From assembly GCF_008693185.1 (NCBI RefSeq), contig NZ_VXKN01000008.1, positions 88,904-152,903 of the forward strand: a DNA stretch of 64,000 bases, in the 5' to 3' direction. The notes under the pieces were generated by a model, which was not told the DNA's origin, searched no databases, and saw only the letters and a list, made by a program, of their open reading frames with translations. Origin of the DNA: Acinetobacter qingfengensis. Its GTDB lineage: Bacteria > Pseudomonadota > Gammaproteobacteria > Pseudomonadales > Moraxellaceae. Of the stretch, positions 7,545-18,626 are shown in pieces. Every line of letters starts with the position of its first letter. Position 1 is the first letter of the stretch. The position numbers and the translations under genes were made by a program.

Positions 7545-7964
7545 TTATAACGCACGATTTTTAATTTTACGGATGGTTTCAAGCTGAGCTGCTGTTTCTG
7601 CCAAAGCAGCTAAAGCAGCCGCAGAGTCCAGTTCATTTTTCTGATTAGCTAATAATTGTTCAGCATTTTTACGTGCTTCAAGAATAGCAGCCTCATCCAG
7701 ATTATCAGCACGAATTGCTGTATCTGCAAGAACTGTTACCACGTGAGGCTGAACTTCCAGCACACCACCTGATATATAAACAATTTCTTCTGTGCCATTT
7801 TCAAGCTGAACACGAATCGGTCCAGGTTGCAACAAAGTCACTAATGGCGCATGACCAGGCATAATACCTAATTCACCACCAGCGCCTTTTGCAATTAGCA
7901 TCTTGATTTGCCCAGAGTAAATAGACTCTTTGACACTGACGACATCACATTGCATTAATGACAT
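7545..7964 (-). CDS. atpC: ATP synthase epsilon subunit, full-length copy
   Basis: The 139-aa subunit has the normal length and both domains. The N-terminal beta-sandwich runs to about residue 85 (GELGIMPGHAPLVTLLQPGP, then YISGGVLEVQPHVVTVLAD). The C-terminal helical hairpin follows (DEAAILEARKNAEQLL, then the second helix). Epsilon joins the gamma shaft to the c-ring, and its C-terminal helices can insert into F1 and block ATP hydrolysis. The open frame runs further upstream, but ATG 7964 has a strong SD (AGGAG) and fits the family. It is the last gene of the operon and lies 34 bases after the shorter epsilon copy. The IS lies just downstream. Confidence 0.96.
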   Translation of the reverse strand: MSLMQCDVVSVKESIYSGQIKMLIAKGAGGELGIMPGHAPLVTLLQPGPIRVQLENGTEEIVYISGGVLEVQPHVVTVLADTAIRADNLDEAAILEARKNAEQLLANQKNELDSAAALAALAETAAQLETIRKIKNRAL

Positions 7965-7998
7965 GAGAAAACTCTCCTGAATAATTAGATCATCCCTG

Positions 7999-8304
7999 CT
8001 AGGCAGATTGATTTTTGGCAAGATTAAGCGCTTCTTGCACACTATTCACATGCATAAAAGAATCTGCTAATACTGTGACCATTTGAGGTTGAACTTCTAA
8101 AAATCCACCTGAAATAAAACCAATCTTTTCATGACCATCTTCGAGTACAAACCGTAATGGTCCAGCCTTAAGCATTGTCATAAAAGGGATATGATTAGGG
8201 TATATTCCCACCTCACCTTCTATGCCTCTGGCAATGATGACACGTACTTTTCCTGTATAAATCATTCGATCTTTACAAACAATTGTACATTGCATCAAAG
8301 CCAT
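7999..8304 (-). CDS. Second ATP synthase epsilon subunit, lacks the C-terminal inhibitory domain
   Basis: This 101-aa protein is a clear epsilon paralogue. It begins MALMQCTIVCKDRMIYTG and keeps GEVGIYPNHIPFMTMLKAGP and ISGGFLEVQPQMVTVLAD, at roughly half identity with the full-length copy. It ends at TAG after EALNLAKNQSA, so only the beta-sandwich and the first turn of the helical domain exist. The 34 bases to the next start hold no remnant of the missing helices, so this is not a simple late frameshift. It has its own SD (GAGGAA) and sits 18 bases after atpD, the normal atpC place. The conserved core argues for a functional gene. It should assemble with gamma and the c-ring but could not impose epsilon inhibition. 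Confidence 0.92.
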   Translation of the reverse strand: MALMQCTIVCKDRMIYTGKVRVIIARGIEGEVGIYPNHIPFMTMLKAGPLRFVLEDGHEKIGFISGGFLEVQPQMVTVLADSFMHVNSVQEALNLAKNQSA

Positions 8305-8322
8305 GGAATGTTCCTCGTTAGA

Positions 8323-9729
<1,407 letters not shown>

Positions 9730-9748
9730 TCAATTCAAATAAATACTG

Positions 9749-10618
9749 TTAAACGGCAGCGGCACCGCCAACGATCTCGGAAATTTCCTGAGTAATCGCG
9801 GCTTGACGCAGCTTGTTATAGATGAGTTGTAGATCTTTAATCAGCTGACCTGCGTTATCTGTTGCAGCTTTCATTGCAACCATACGGGCAGACTGTTCAC
9901 AGGCGATATTTTCAATTACACCCTGATAGACCATAGACTCGATATAGCGAACCAATAAACCGTTTAGCAAATCTTCTGCTTCAGGTTCATATAAATAATC
10001 CCAACCGTATTGACGGTGTAGATTTTCGCTTTCATCAGCTTGTGCCAATGGAACAAGTTGTTGCACAGTTGGTTTCTGTGTCATTGCATTAATAAAGTTG
10101 TTTGACACTAAATAAACACGATCAATTTCGCCTTTATCAAATGCGTCCAACATCACCTGCACAGAACCTGTAAGTTGTTCCAGATTTGGTGCATCACCCA
10201 ATTGTGTGGTTGCACCCAGCACTTTACCGCCGTAATTTTTAAAAAACGAAACCGCTTTTTGACCAATTAAAGCAAATTGAACTTCAATTGACTGCTCAGT
10301 TTGTTGTTGTACATGCTGAACTACTTTTTTGAACAAGTTAATATTCAAACCACCGGCCAATCCACGATCGGATGACACAATAATATAGCCGACACGTTTT
10401 ACAGGACGTTCGACCATATAGCGGTGTTTATATTCAGGATTTGCTTGTACCAAATGAGCAATTACACGGTGCATATTTTCGGCATACGGACGGCCTTGAG
10501 CCATGCGCTCTTGCGCACGACGCATTTTAGAAGCAGCAACCATCTGCATCGCACGCGTAATTTTTTGCGTGGACTTGATACTTGCTACTTTGGCGCGAAT
10601 TTCTTTTAAATTTGCCAT
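9749..10618 (-). CDS. atpG: ATP synthase F1 subunit gamma
   Basis: The 289-aa central stalk subunit begins [36 protein letters not shown], the invariant N-terminal helix (quoted in part as the family signature), and ends with [20 protein letters not shown], the C-terminal helix. Together these form the rotating coiled coil. The middle Rossmann-like domain includes [10 protein letters not shown]. It turns inside the alpha3beta3 ring and couples proton flow to ATP synthesis. It stands 92 bases after atpA, the longest gap in the F1 part of the operon, and that gap holds a perfect hairpin. One copy per complex is needed against three of alpha and beta. Confidence 0.97.
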   Translation of the reverse strand: MANLKEIRAKVASIKSTQKITRAMQMVAASKMRRAQERMAQGRPYAENMHRVIAHLVQANPEYKHRYMVERPVKRVGYIIVSSDRGLAGGLNINLFKKVVQHVQQQTEQSIEVQFALIGQKAVSFFKNYGGKVLGATTQLGDAPNLEQLTGSVQVMLDAFDKGEIDRVYLVSNNFINAMTQKPTVQQLVPLAQADESENLHRQYGWDYLYEPEAEDLLNGLLVRYIESMVYQGVIENIACEQSARMVAMKAATDNAGQLIKDLQLIYNKLRQAAITQEISEIVGGAAAV

Positions 10619-10634
10619 ACGCTTAACCTAATTC

Positions 10635-10665
10635 TCGAAAACCTGATAAACACTCAGGTTTTCGA
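10635..10665 (-). repeat. Perfect 12-bp hairpin between atpA and atpG
   Basis: TCGAAAACCTGA and its exact complement TCAGGTTTTCGA flank a 7-base loop in the atpA-atpG gap. No long T-run follows on the minus strand, so it is not an ordinary terminator. It could stabilise the atpA end of a processed mRNA or lower expression of atpG. Confidence 0.75.
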
Positions 10666-10710
10666 TGGTTGATCCGTGATTCAAACTTAACTCAGTCTTT
10701 CATAAAAAGA

Positions 10711-12255
10711 TTAGTAAGCTTGAGTCGCTTTGAAGCTCTCAATACCTGCTTTAATTTCAGCTTCGATGTCTTTGTTGAAATCACCAGTTTCATCGATTTT
10801 TTGCATGAATGCAGCTTTTTCAGAGCGGAAGTAAGCAATTAATGCCGCATCAAAGTCTACAATTTTGTTCACAGGAACATCAGCCATGTAGCCTTCGTTA
10901 GATGCATAAACTGATACTGCCTGATCAGCAATAGAATAAGGTGCATATTGTTTTTGCTTCATCAACTCAGTCACACGTTGACCGTGCTCAAGTTGTTTAC
11001 GTGTTGCTTCATCAAGATCAGAAGCAAACTGGGCAAACGCAGCCAATTCACGATATTGCGCCAATGCAGTACGGATACCACCTGATAGTTTTTTGATGAT
11101 CTTAGTTTGCGCTGCACCACCAACACGTGATACCGAAATACCTGCGTTAACCGCAGGACGGATACCCGCATTGAATAGTGAAGTTTCAAGGAAGATCTGA
11201 CCATCAGTAATCGAAATTACGTTGGTTGGTACGAATGCAGAAACGTCACCTGCTTGAGTTTCAATAATTGGTAATGCTGTTAAAGAGCCTGTCTGGCCTT
11301 TAACTTCACCATTTGTGAAATTCTCAACATATTCAGCAGATACACGAGAAGCACGCTCAAGTAAACGGGAATGAAGATAGAATACATCACCCGGATATGC
11401 TTCACGACCTGGTGGACGACGAAGAAGCAATGAAATCTGGCGATATGCAACTGCTTGTTTAGACAAGTCATCATAAATGATTAACGCATCTTCACCACGA
11501 TCACGGAAGTATTCACCCATTGTACAACCTGAGTATGGTGCTAGATACTGCATTGCAGCAGGATCAGCAGCAGCAGCAGCGACAACTGTAGTGTATGCCA
11601 TTGCACCAGTTTCTTCCAGCTTGCGTACAACGTTAGCAATTGTAGATTGTTTTTGACCAATCGCTACGTATACACATTTAATGCCAGAATTTTTTTGTGC
11701 AATGATTGCATCGATTGCCATTGCTGTTTTACCAGTCTGACGGTCACCGATGATCAATTCACGCTGACCACGACCAACAGGGATCATGGTATCTACTGAT
11801 TTATAACCAGTCTGAACTGGTTGATCTACACCTTGACGCCAAATTACGCCAGGAGCAACTTTCTCAACCTTGTCAGTTAATTTTGCATTTAGAGGACCTT
11901 TCCCATCAATAGGATTACCTAGTGCGTCTACGACACGACCAAGCAATTCAGGGCCCACGGGTACTTCTAATACACGACCAGTGCAGTGTGCTTTTTGACC
12001 TTCTTGAAGACCTAGGTAGTTACCTAACACTACGGCACCTACTGAATCCTGTTCAAGGTTCAGTGCCATACCGTATAAGCCGCCTTCAAATTCGATCATT
12101 TCACCGTACATTGCATCCGCAAGACCGTGAATACGCACGATACCGTCAGATACCATAACAATGGTACCTTCGTTTTTTGCGGTCGCGCTGGTGTCCAGAT
12201 CGCTGATACGCTGTTTAATGAGCGCACTGATCTCGGCTGGATTCAGTTGTTGCAT
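10711..12255 (-). CDS. atpA: ATP synthase F1 subunit alpha
   Basis: The 514-aa subunit carries the P-loop GDRQTGKT at residues 170-177. It also has the alpha-specific [16 protein letters not shown] and the conserved arginine-finger region ([31 protein letters not shown]). It binds nucleotide at the non-catalytic sites and supplies the arginine finger to the beta catalytic sites. Length and start (ATG 12255 preceded by GAGGTAATAGC) are normal. It follows atpH after 39 bases. Confidence 0.98.
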   Translation of the reverse strand: MQQLNPAEISALIKQRISDLDTSATAKNEGTIVMVSDGIVRIHGLADAMYGEMIEFEGGLYGMALNLEQDSVGAVVLGNYLGLQEGQKAHCTGRVLEVPVGPELLGRVVDALGNPIDGKGPLNAKLTDKVEKVAPGVIWRQGVDQPVQTGYKSVDTMIPVGRGQRELIIGDRQTGKTAMAIDAIIAQKNSGIKCVYVAIGQKQSTIANVVRKLEETGAMAYTTVVAAAAADPAAMQYLAPYSGCTMGEYFRDRGEDALIIYDDLSKQAVAYRQISLLLRRPPGREAYPGDVFYLHSRLLERASRVSAEYVENFTNGEVKGQTGSLTALPIIETQAGDVSAFVPTNVISITDGQIFLETSLFNAGIRPAVNAGISVSRVGGAAQTKIIKKLSGGIRTALAQYRELAAFAQFASDLDEATRKQLEHGQRVTELMKQKQYAPYSIADQAVSVYASNEGYMADVPVNKIVDFDAALIAYFRSEKAAFMQKIDETGDFNKDIEAEIKAGIESFKATQAY

Positions 12256-12294
12256 TGCGCTATTACCTCAATTCTTTATATGTTCAGTCTTCTT

Positions 12295-12840
12295 TTATTG
12301 CGCAAGAAGACGAGTCCGCATTTTTTCAAGCTTGTTCAGCGCAGAATCATCTATCACTTGATCGCCTGCACGAATAACCACACCAGCAATTAACTCTGGT
12401 TTAACTTCAACAGTGACATTGACTTGCTCACTGCCAAAACGTTGTTTCAAACGATTAGCCAATGTTTGTTCCTGATCAGCAGTTAATGGAAATGCTGATT
12501 CAATCACAACGTCAACTGTCTGGTTACTTTGTGCTTTAAGTAGTTCATACTCTGCTGAGATTTCTGGTAACAAAGCCAAGCGATCATTATCTGCAAGCAA
12601 AGTCAAAAAGTTTGACGTTGCGACAGTCGCTTGATCTGCACCAAGCACCTGAACAAAAGCTTTTACTTTTTCGTTAGGTGTTAACTCAGGGCGATGAATG
12701 TAAGCGGAAAATGCTTCATCTTGCACCGTTGCACTGAGCAATTCGAGCACTTTTGACCATGTGTCAATAGCACCTTGCTCAGAAGCATAAGCAAATGCTG
12801 CTTTGGCGTAAGGGCGTGCCAACGTCAAGAGTTCAGCCAT
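12295..12840 (-). CDS. atpH: ATP synthase F1 subunit delta
   Basis: This subunit of about 181 aa begins [19 protein letters not shown], the typical delta N-terminus (ARPYAKA), and has the second conserved region near the C-terminus ([33 protein letters not shown]). Delta caps the alpha3beta3 head and joins it to the peripheral b-subunit stalk. It lies 12 bases after atpF with an SD-like GAGGCGAA before ATG 12840. Confidence 0.96.
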   Translation of the reverse strand: MAELLTLARPYAKAAFAYASEQGAIDTWSKVLELLSATVQDEAFSAYIHRPELTPNEKVKAFVQVLGADQATVATSNFLTLLADNDRLALLPEISAEYELLKAQSNQTVDVVIESAFPLTADQEQTLANRLKQRFGSEQVNVTVEVKPELIAGVVIRAGDQVIDDSALNKLEKMRTRLLAQ

Positions 12841-12852
12841 ATTTCGCCTCGC

Positions 12853-13323
12853 TTAAAGTTTCGCAGCCAGCTGTTCAAGCATGGCAGCATGAGCTTGTTG
12901 ATCAACTTGTTGAGTAAGGATTTTTTCAGCACCTTCCACTGCCAAGGCAGCAACTTGTTGACGTAGGGCTTCGCGAGCTTGATTGATCTCATTATCAACA
13001 GCTTCTTGAGCTTGTTGACGAATACGCTCACCTTCAGATGCCGCTTGAACACGTGCTTCTTCCACGAGTTGAGCTGCACGGCGGTTTGCCTGTTCGATCA
13101 ATTGTGCCGCTTGTGCTTTTGCTGCATCAATTTCCTGCTTTACTTGTGATTGTGCATCAGCAAGATCAGCTTTTGCTTTTTCAGCAGCATTTAAGCCATC
13201 AGCGATTTTACGCTGACGCTCACTAATCGCATTGATTAGTGGTGGCCAGACAAACTTCATGCAAAATGCGACAAAAATCGCAAATGCAATTGCTTGGCCA
13301 ATCAATGTGAGGTTGATATTCAT
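12853..13323 (-). CDS. atpF: ATP synthase Fo subunit b
   Basis: The 156-aa subunit has one N-terminal membrane helix (residues ~5-27, [25 protein letters not shown]). A long charged and Ala-rich coiled coil follows ([20 protein letters not shown] and onward), reaching up to delta. Two copies form the peripheral stalk holding F1 still against rotation. The start at ATG 13323 follows GAGGAAT. Neighbours are atpE upstream and atpH downstream. Confidence 0.97.
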   Translation of the reverse strand: MNINLTLIGQAIAFAIFVAFCMKFVWPPLINAISERQRKIADGLNAAEKAKADLADAQSQVKQEIDAAKAQAAQLIEQANRRAAQLVEEARVQAASEGERIRQQAQEAVDNEINQAREALRQQVAALAVEGAEKILTQQVDQQAHAAMLEQLAAKL

Positions 13324-13362
13324 TAGCTATTCCTCAAAAGGTGGATTTCGGAATTAAGCTGA

Positions 13363-13662
<300 letters not shown>

Positions 13663-13688
13663 CTACATCACGTAGTCAGGCATTACCA

Positions 13689-14567
<879 letters not shown>

Positions 14568-14683
14568 TCACACCTGGTCAATGTAAATTACTAATTAAAG
14601 AGAAATTTGATGTTCGTGCTGCACGACATCAGCTCTTTGTGAAAATCTTTCAATCCTGACGGTATTACATTACACATACAGAC

Positions 14684-15070
14684 TTAACGTCTTGCCAACC
14701 AAAAAGGTGCAATCCAAGACATGGCCTGAACGAGTATAAATCCGCCCAACACCGCCACCATAGAAACTGGTGAAACACTGCTTAAAATCAAAATCAAACC
14801 AACAACCACGATCACAAACTTACCGATCAGACCAAGGTACATATTGCTTAAAATCTGTCTGGAAGCTCGAGCCCCAGAAGATTTAAATGCCTGCCAAGCA
14901 AAATATGCGCTCGCCAAAAAATATACCAAAGCCCCCAAAGCTGCACTTTTTGCAGCAACAGCATCATGTATTAGCCAAGCCAATACTGCTGCGACTGGAA
15001 TCATGATGGACTGTAAAATCAATAAAGCTTTTGCTAATCGGCGATCAACTAAGCGATGAGGTCTACTCAT
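14684..15070 (-). CDS. atpI: ATP synthase assembly protein I
   Basis: This 128-aa protein has four predicted membrane segments (around LLILQSIMIPVAAVLAWLI, SAALGALVYFLASAYFAW, YLGLIGKFVIVVVGLIL and VLGGFILVQAMSWIAPFW). It matches the small AtpI/I-subunit family that helps c-ring assembly. It is the first gene of the atp operon, 68 bases downstream of the -10 element of the operon's promoter. Sequence conservation in this family is low, so the call rests on position, size and topology together. Confidence 0.88.
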   Translation of the reverse strand: MSRPHRLVDRRLAKALLILQSIMIPVAAVLAWLIHDAVAAKSAALGALVYFLASAYFAWQAFKSSGARASRQILSNMYLGLIGKFVIVVVGLILILSSVSPVSMVAVLGGFILVQAMSWIAPFWLARR

Positions 15071-15137
15071 TCAGGTCCCATCTTTTCCAATCTTGACTTA
15101 AAGATATACTGTGAAAGGATTGTTTTTAATCGCAGGC

Positions 15138-15166
15138 ATTATAGAGTTACACCCCTCAACATGCAA
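15138..15166 (-). promoter_or_regulatory. Sigma-70-type promoter of the atp operon
   Basis: The minus strand shows TTGCAT (-35, 15161-15166), a 17-base spacer and a perfect TATAAT (-10, 15138-15143). It ends 67 bases upstream of the atpI start. No other equally good promoter is seen in the 200-base gap to znuA. Confidence 0.8.
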
Positions 15167-15271
15167 TCTTTATCCGAAGTTGAAGTTGTGTTTTTTCCCT
15201 AATTTGTGCCGTTTTCGACTAATTTACTAGGTTACAGTTGTAAAACATAAATGAACAATGTGTCGTTTTGA

Positions 15272-16102
15272 TTAATGTAGGCATTGCTGAATACTTTTGA
15301 TTAATTTTTTCCAACCAATCACAAAATTATTTTCATTGGCCATGGCCTCATCAACTGTAACAGTTGTTACAGGTGCCAAACGCTGTATTAAATGACCATC
15401 TGCATGATATTCTGCCAGTATACACATATTTTTTTGAGGCTTATTCACCATTAAATACTGGATTTGCGCAATTGTTGGTGGAATTTCTGGGTCTGTTGTT
15501 AAAGCACCAGCGAATTGTAAATTTAATGCACGTTCAACATATTGATAGGCATCATGATAAGCCCAGTAATTTTTTGGTCGGCTATTTTTATTAACCACAC
15601 GGCTGACTGCCAGCATTTCTTTTGCAAAGTTTTGAGCATTCTGCCAATATTGTGCCTTATATTGTGGCTGTTGTTGTGATCTTAATGCGGCAATAAAAAA
15701 TCCAATACGAATGGCATTGTTGGGTTCTAACCAAACATGTGTATCAATGCTATTGGCAATTGCACGACCTTTCACATCCCGTTGTGGCAAGGTTTTTAGA
15801 ATTGAACTATTTAACAAAGCAATTGCATTGCTTTTTTGAGATAATAAACTTTGTAGGGGCGCTTCATGCTGTTTTCCCAGCCAAATCACCAGATCGGCAT
15901 CCTGAACCATTTGTCTGCCTTTAGGTGTCAACTGAATATCATGCCCAGACTGTTGAGGAGTCAATAATAAAGCTGGTTGTTCTACTCCTTTTGTGACTTC
16001 CTGAGCAATTAAATATAAAGGATGTGTGGAAACTACTAATCCTTTAGCCAGTGCAAACTGAGAAAAGCTTGCGATTATTACCATCACAACCAAGAAACGC
16101 AT
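15272..16102 (-). CDS. znuA: Zinc ABC transporter substrate-binding protein
   Basis: The 276-aa periplasmic protein has a signal peptide (RFLVVMVIIASFSQFALA). The zinc-ligand regions of the cluster A-I family are visible: STHPLYLIAQEV, DTHVWLEPNNA and WAYHDAYQYVERALNL, with EYHADG further on. It captures Zn2+ for ZnuBC. The His/Asp-rich flexible loop found in many ZnuA proteins is absent. The frame is open to 16123, but a start there would run into the Zur box. ATG 16102 follows GGTGGGAA and is preferred. It is divergent from zur-znuC-znuB and shares their control region. Confidence 0.9.
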   Translation of the reverse strand: MRFLVVMVIIASFSQFALAKGLVVSTHPLYLIAQEVTKGVEQPALLLTPQQSGHDIQLTPKGRQMVQDADLVIWLGKQHEAPLQSLLSQKSNAIALLNSSILKTLPQRDVKGRAIANSIDTHVWLEPNNAIRIGFFIAALRSQQQPQYKAQYWQNAQNFAKEMLAVSRVVNKNSRPKNYWAYHDAYQYVERALNLQFAGALTTDPEIPPTIAQIQYLMVNKPQKNMCILAEYHADGHLIQRLAPVTTVTVDEAMANENNFVIGWKKLIKSIQQCLH

Positions 16103-16121
16103 ATATTCCCACCAGAATTTC

Positions 16122-16140
16122 AATGTTATAATGTAACACT
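16122..16140. promoter_or_regulatory. Zur box between znuA and zur
   Basis: AATGTTATAATGTAACACT contains the palindrome TGTTA-TAATG-TAACA and closely follows the gammaproteobacterial Zur consensus (ATGTTATANTATAACAT). It lies 20 bases upstream of znuA and about 80 upstream of zur, so one repressor site could serve both promoters. Zinc-replete Zur would repress here. Confidence 0.88.
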
Positions 16141-16218
16141 ATATCAAGAAAATCTGTTTTGGTGCAGTCTTTTAACCACTGACATGCTAAAATTACGTTT
16201 GATTTAATCTAAGGATAA

Positions 16219-16716
16219 ATGATCATGACTCTATGTTCACATACATCACATGATGATCATCTACATGGTGTGCATGATCATGATAGTATTCATGATCGCA
16301 TTCAGGAAGCTGAACAAATTTGTTCACAGGAAGGTGCGCGGTTAACACCTTTACGTAAGGAAGTCCTGAGTTTAATTCTTGCTGCTAATGCACCCATCGG
16401 TGCCTACGACTTATTGGCAAAATTAAAAAGTAAAAGTGAACGTCCAGCAGCACCACCAACAGTATATCGTACACTGGATTTTTTACTGGAATATGGTTTT
16501 GTACATCGACTGACTTCTATTAATGCATTTATTCCCTGTTGCCATCCACGTGAAGGACATCAAGCCGCATTCTTAATTTGCCAGAAATGCCATACCGTGA
16601 AAGAAACCTCTGCCAATAATTTATTTCATGAATTAGAACAAATTGCTGCACAAGGCAAATTCAAAGCGAAGCATAGCATTATCGAAATCTCTGGAACCTG
16701 TCAGCAATGTCAATAA
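16219..16716 (+). CDS. zur: Zinc uptake regulator (Fur family)
   Basis: The 165-aa repressor has a winged-helix domain (ARLTPLRKEVLSLILAANAPIGAYDLL, then PPTVYRTLDFLLEYGFVHRL). The dimerisation and zinc-binding domain has the structural cysteine pair in FLICQKCHTV and a C-terminal pair in GTCQQCQ. The N-terminus carries an unusual His/Asp-rich stretch (HTSHDDHLHGVHDHD, residues ~8-22), which could bind extra zinc. An SD (AAGGA) precedes ATG 16219, and ATG 16225 is possible. The gene overlaps znuC by 10 bases, so repressor and transporter ATPase are co-expressed and autoregulated through the Zur box. Confidence 0.93.
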   Translation: MIMTLCSHTSHDDHLHGVHDHDSIHDRIQEAEQICSQEGARLTPLRKEVLSLILAANAPIGAYDLLAKLKSKSERPAAPPTVYRTLDFLLEYGFVHRLTSINAFIPCCHPREGHQAAFLICQKCHTVKETSANNLFHELEQIAAQGKFKAKHSIIEISGTCQQCQ

Positions 16717-17483
16717 ACGCTGCATCGCCTTTGGTTCAACTACAACAAGTTAATATAACCTTTGACCAACGGCAGGTTTTAAAGAATATTGATCTAAGTA
16801 TTATGCCCAATGAAATTGTCGCGTTGATTGGTCCTAATGGTGCGGGAAAATCAACCCTGATCAAAATCTTATTGGGCATTGAAAAAGCCCCTTCCGGTAA
16901 AGTCATTTATCAACCACGATTAAAACTGGCGTATGTGCCGCAAAAATTTCATCCATCAACCAGTTTACCATTAAGAGTTAAAGATCTTTTGTCACTGGAG
17001 TTCTGTGACCCCGCCTATAAGAAAAATATTATTCGGGATACCGGTATTGAAGGTTTACAAGATTATAATTTACATCGCTTATCTGGTGGTGAACGCCAGC
17101 GGGTATTACTGGCTCGTGCGTTATTACGTCAACCGCAACTTTTAGTACTGGATGAACCTATGCAAGGTCTAGATATTCAGTCTGAAGAAGAGCTTTATAC
17201 TTATGTACGGACTCTACCCGAACGTCTGGGCTGCTCAGTATTAATGGTATCCCATGATTTGCAATGGGTTATGCAGGGAACAAAGCGGGTAATTTGTTTA
17301 AACCATCATATTTGTTGTACTGGTACACCGGAAAATATTCAACAACATCCCGAATATGTTGCTATTTTTGGACAACGTGTACCCTATCAGCATCATCATG
17401 ATCATTGCATTCATGGTGATCATGCTGAACCCTGTGATCATCTGCCACACCCGCATATTCACCCAGAAGTGGAGCCAAAATAA
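16707..17483 (+). CDS. znuC: Zinc ABC transporter ATP-binding protein
   Basis: The 258-aa ATPase has Walker A GPNGAGKST, the signature LSGGERQRVLLARALLR, Walker B LLVLDEPMQGLD and the switch histidine in VSHDLQWV. It powers zinc import with ZnuB. The C-terminus ends in a His-rich tail (YQHHHDHCIHGDHAEPC, then HLPHPHIHPEVEPK) of about 35 residues that may sense or buffer zinc. Start and stop overlap zur and znuB, which indicates translational coupling. Confidence 0.95.
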   Translation: MSINAASPLVQLQQVNITFDQRQVLKNIDLSIMPNEIVALIGPNGAGKSTLIKILLGIEKAPSGKVIYQPRLKLAYVPQKFHPSTSLPLRVKDLLSLEFCDPAYKKNIIRDTGIEGLQDYNLHRLSGGERQRVLLARALLRQPQLLVLDEPMQGLDIQSEEELYTYVRTLPERLGCSVLMVSHDLQWVMQGTKRVICLNHHICCTGTPENIQQHPEYVAIFGQRVPYQHHHDHCIHGDHAEPCDHLPHPHIHPEVEPK

Positions 17484-18289
17484 TGTCTGAATGGTTGAGT
17501 CTATTGGGTCCAGCTTGGGTGATGGGCTGCATTTTACCTTTTCTGACGGCACCATTAGGCTGTCTGATGTTATGGCGCCGTATGTCATTTTTTGCCGACA
17601 CCATGGCACATGGAACATTACTTGGCGTAGCTGTAGCGGGTTTACTGGCTTTACCACTATGGTTAGGTGTAACAGCTTTAGCATTTTTATTGGTGCTGCT
17701 GTTATGGTTTTTACATGATCAGCGCTTACCCAGTGATGCATTACTGGCGCTATGTTCAGCCACATTATTATGTAGCGGTTTATTGCTTATTCAAAATTTA
17801 CCCGCACTACGCCCGGAATTACTGAGCTATCTATTTGGCGATCTACTTACTGTAAGCTGGCAAAGTTTACCCGTGCTGGCATGTACTGTAATCTTTGGCG
17901 CTACAATTTTGGCATTAACATGGTCAAAACAATTACGAGTTGCCATTGCAGAAGATATTGCACAAAGTGAAGGTATTCATGCTGGTATACAACGTTTAAT
18001 TTTTATGAGTGTATTGGCATTATTTACAATATTGGCATTAAAAGTGGTCGGTTCATTATTAATGGGTGCATTATTGGTGATTCCGGCACTAACTGCACGA
18101 TTATTGGCACACTCTCCAAAACAAATGGTGTTATGGGCTTTTATTAGTACAGAAATTTGTATCACTGTAGGTTTGTGGGGCAGTGCCTGGTTAGATTTAT
18201 CTACAGGACTAACCATTGTGCTTAGCATGGCAATGTTGTTTATCCTCATTTTTACTACACAAAAAATCCTGAATATAGTTAATTCATAA
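17483..18289 (+). CDS. znuB: Zinc ABC transporter permease
   Basis: The 268-aa integral membrane protein has about eight hydrophobic segments and the ABC-3 family features (FFADTMAHGTLLGVA, then the Gly/Ala-rich LKVVGSLLMGALLVIPALTARLLA, the usual cytoplasmic loop contacting ZnuC). Its ATG overlaps the znuC stop (TAATG). It is the last gene of the zur-znuC-znuB operon. The following DNA holds a transposase relic. Confidence 0.95.
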   Translation: MSEWLSLLGPAWVMGCILPFLTAPLGCLMLWRRMSFFADTMAHGTLLGVAVAGLLALPLWLGVTALAFLLVLLLWFLHDQRLPSDALLALCSATLLCSGLLLIQNLPALRPELLSYLFGDLLTVSWQSLPVLACTVIFGATILALTWSKQLRVAIAEDIAQSEGIHAGIQRLIFMSVLALFTILALKVVGSLLMGALLVIPALTARLLAHSPKQMVLWAFISTEICITVGLWGSAWLDLSTGLTIVLSMAMLFILIFTTQKILNIVNS

Positions 18290-18302
18290 ATCAATTCGAA
18301 GA

Positions 18303-18605
18303 TTAAGTTAATTTTAGGCGCTGTACTAGATAAGGTTTAAATTTCAATCCAAAACTGCAAAGTTTTAGCTGTTGTTTTGAACGACCATAGCTAAATCTAA
18401 ACCTTGCCAAGCAGTACTTCTCATCTTTAATAAACAAGTGGAAAGAATTCTTTAGAATTCCATTACATTTGCATAATGTTCTTTTCGTCCGATTCCAAAA
18501 CTTCTTAATGTCATTGATATGATGGTACGCATTCGATGACCGGATATCTACACGCATAATCATTTCAAAACATTTCAGGAAAAAGGATGGAACAATGATA
18601 GTCAT
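18303..18605 (-). pseudogene. IS1595/IS1016-type transposase relic, C-terminal part
   Basis: A 100-codon open frame contains HINDIKKFWNRTKRTLCKCNGI, partly matching the conserved HINGIENFWxxAKRxLxKxNGI block of IS1595-group transposases. It continues FHLFIKD and then FRFSYGRSKQQLK, resembling FxLFLKECExRFN and the C-terminal QQLK. The catalytic N-terminal part is missing and the block between KD and RFSYG is distorted, so this is a decayed fragment. No flanking inverted repeats were recognised. It lies between znuB and the next gene and could encode a short peptide by chance only. Confidence 0.6.
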
Positions 18606-18626
18606 CCTTATTCATGCCATTGAATT

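Noticed and set aside
7545..8042. Longer start for the full-length atpC, overlapping the short copy
   Set aside because: The extra 26 codons have no SD and lie in the spacer and end of the short gene; ATG 7964 has a strong SD.
7999..8304. Short epsilon copy as a sequencing-error frameshift of a full gene
   Set aside because: After its stop only 34 bases remain before the next start, so no frame could restore a helical domain.
17298..17765. 155-codon minus-strand frame opposite znuC and znuB
   Set aside because: It covers coding DNA of two clear genes and shows no family features.
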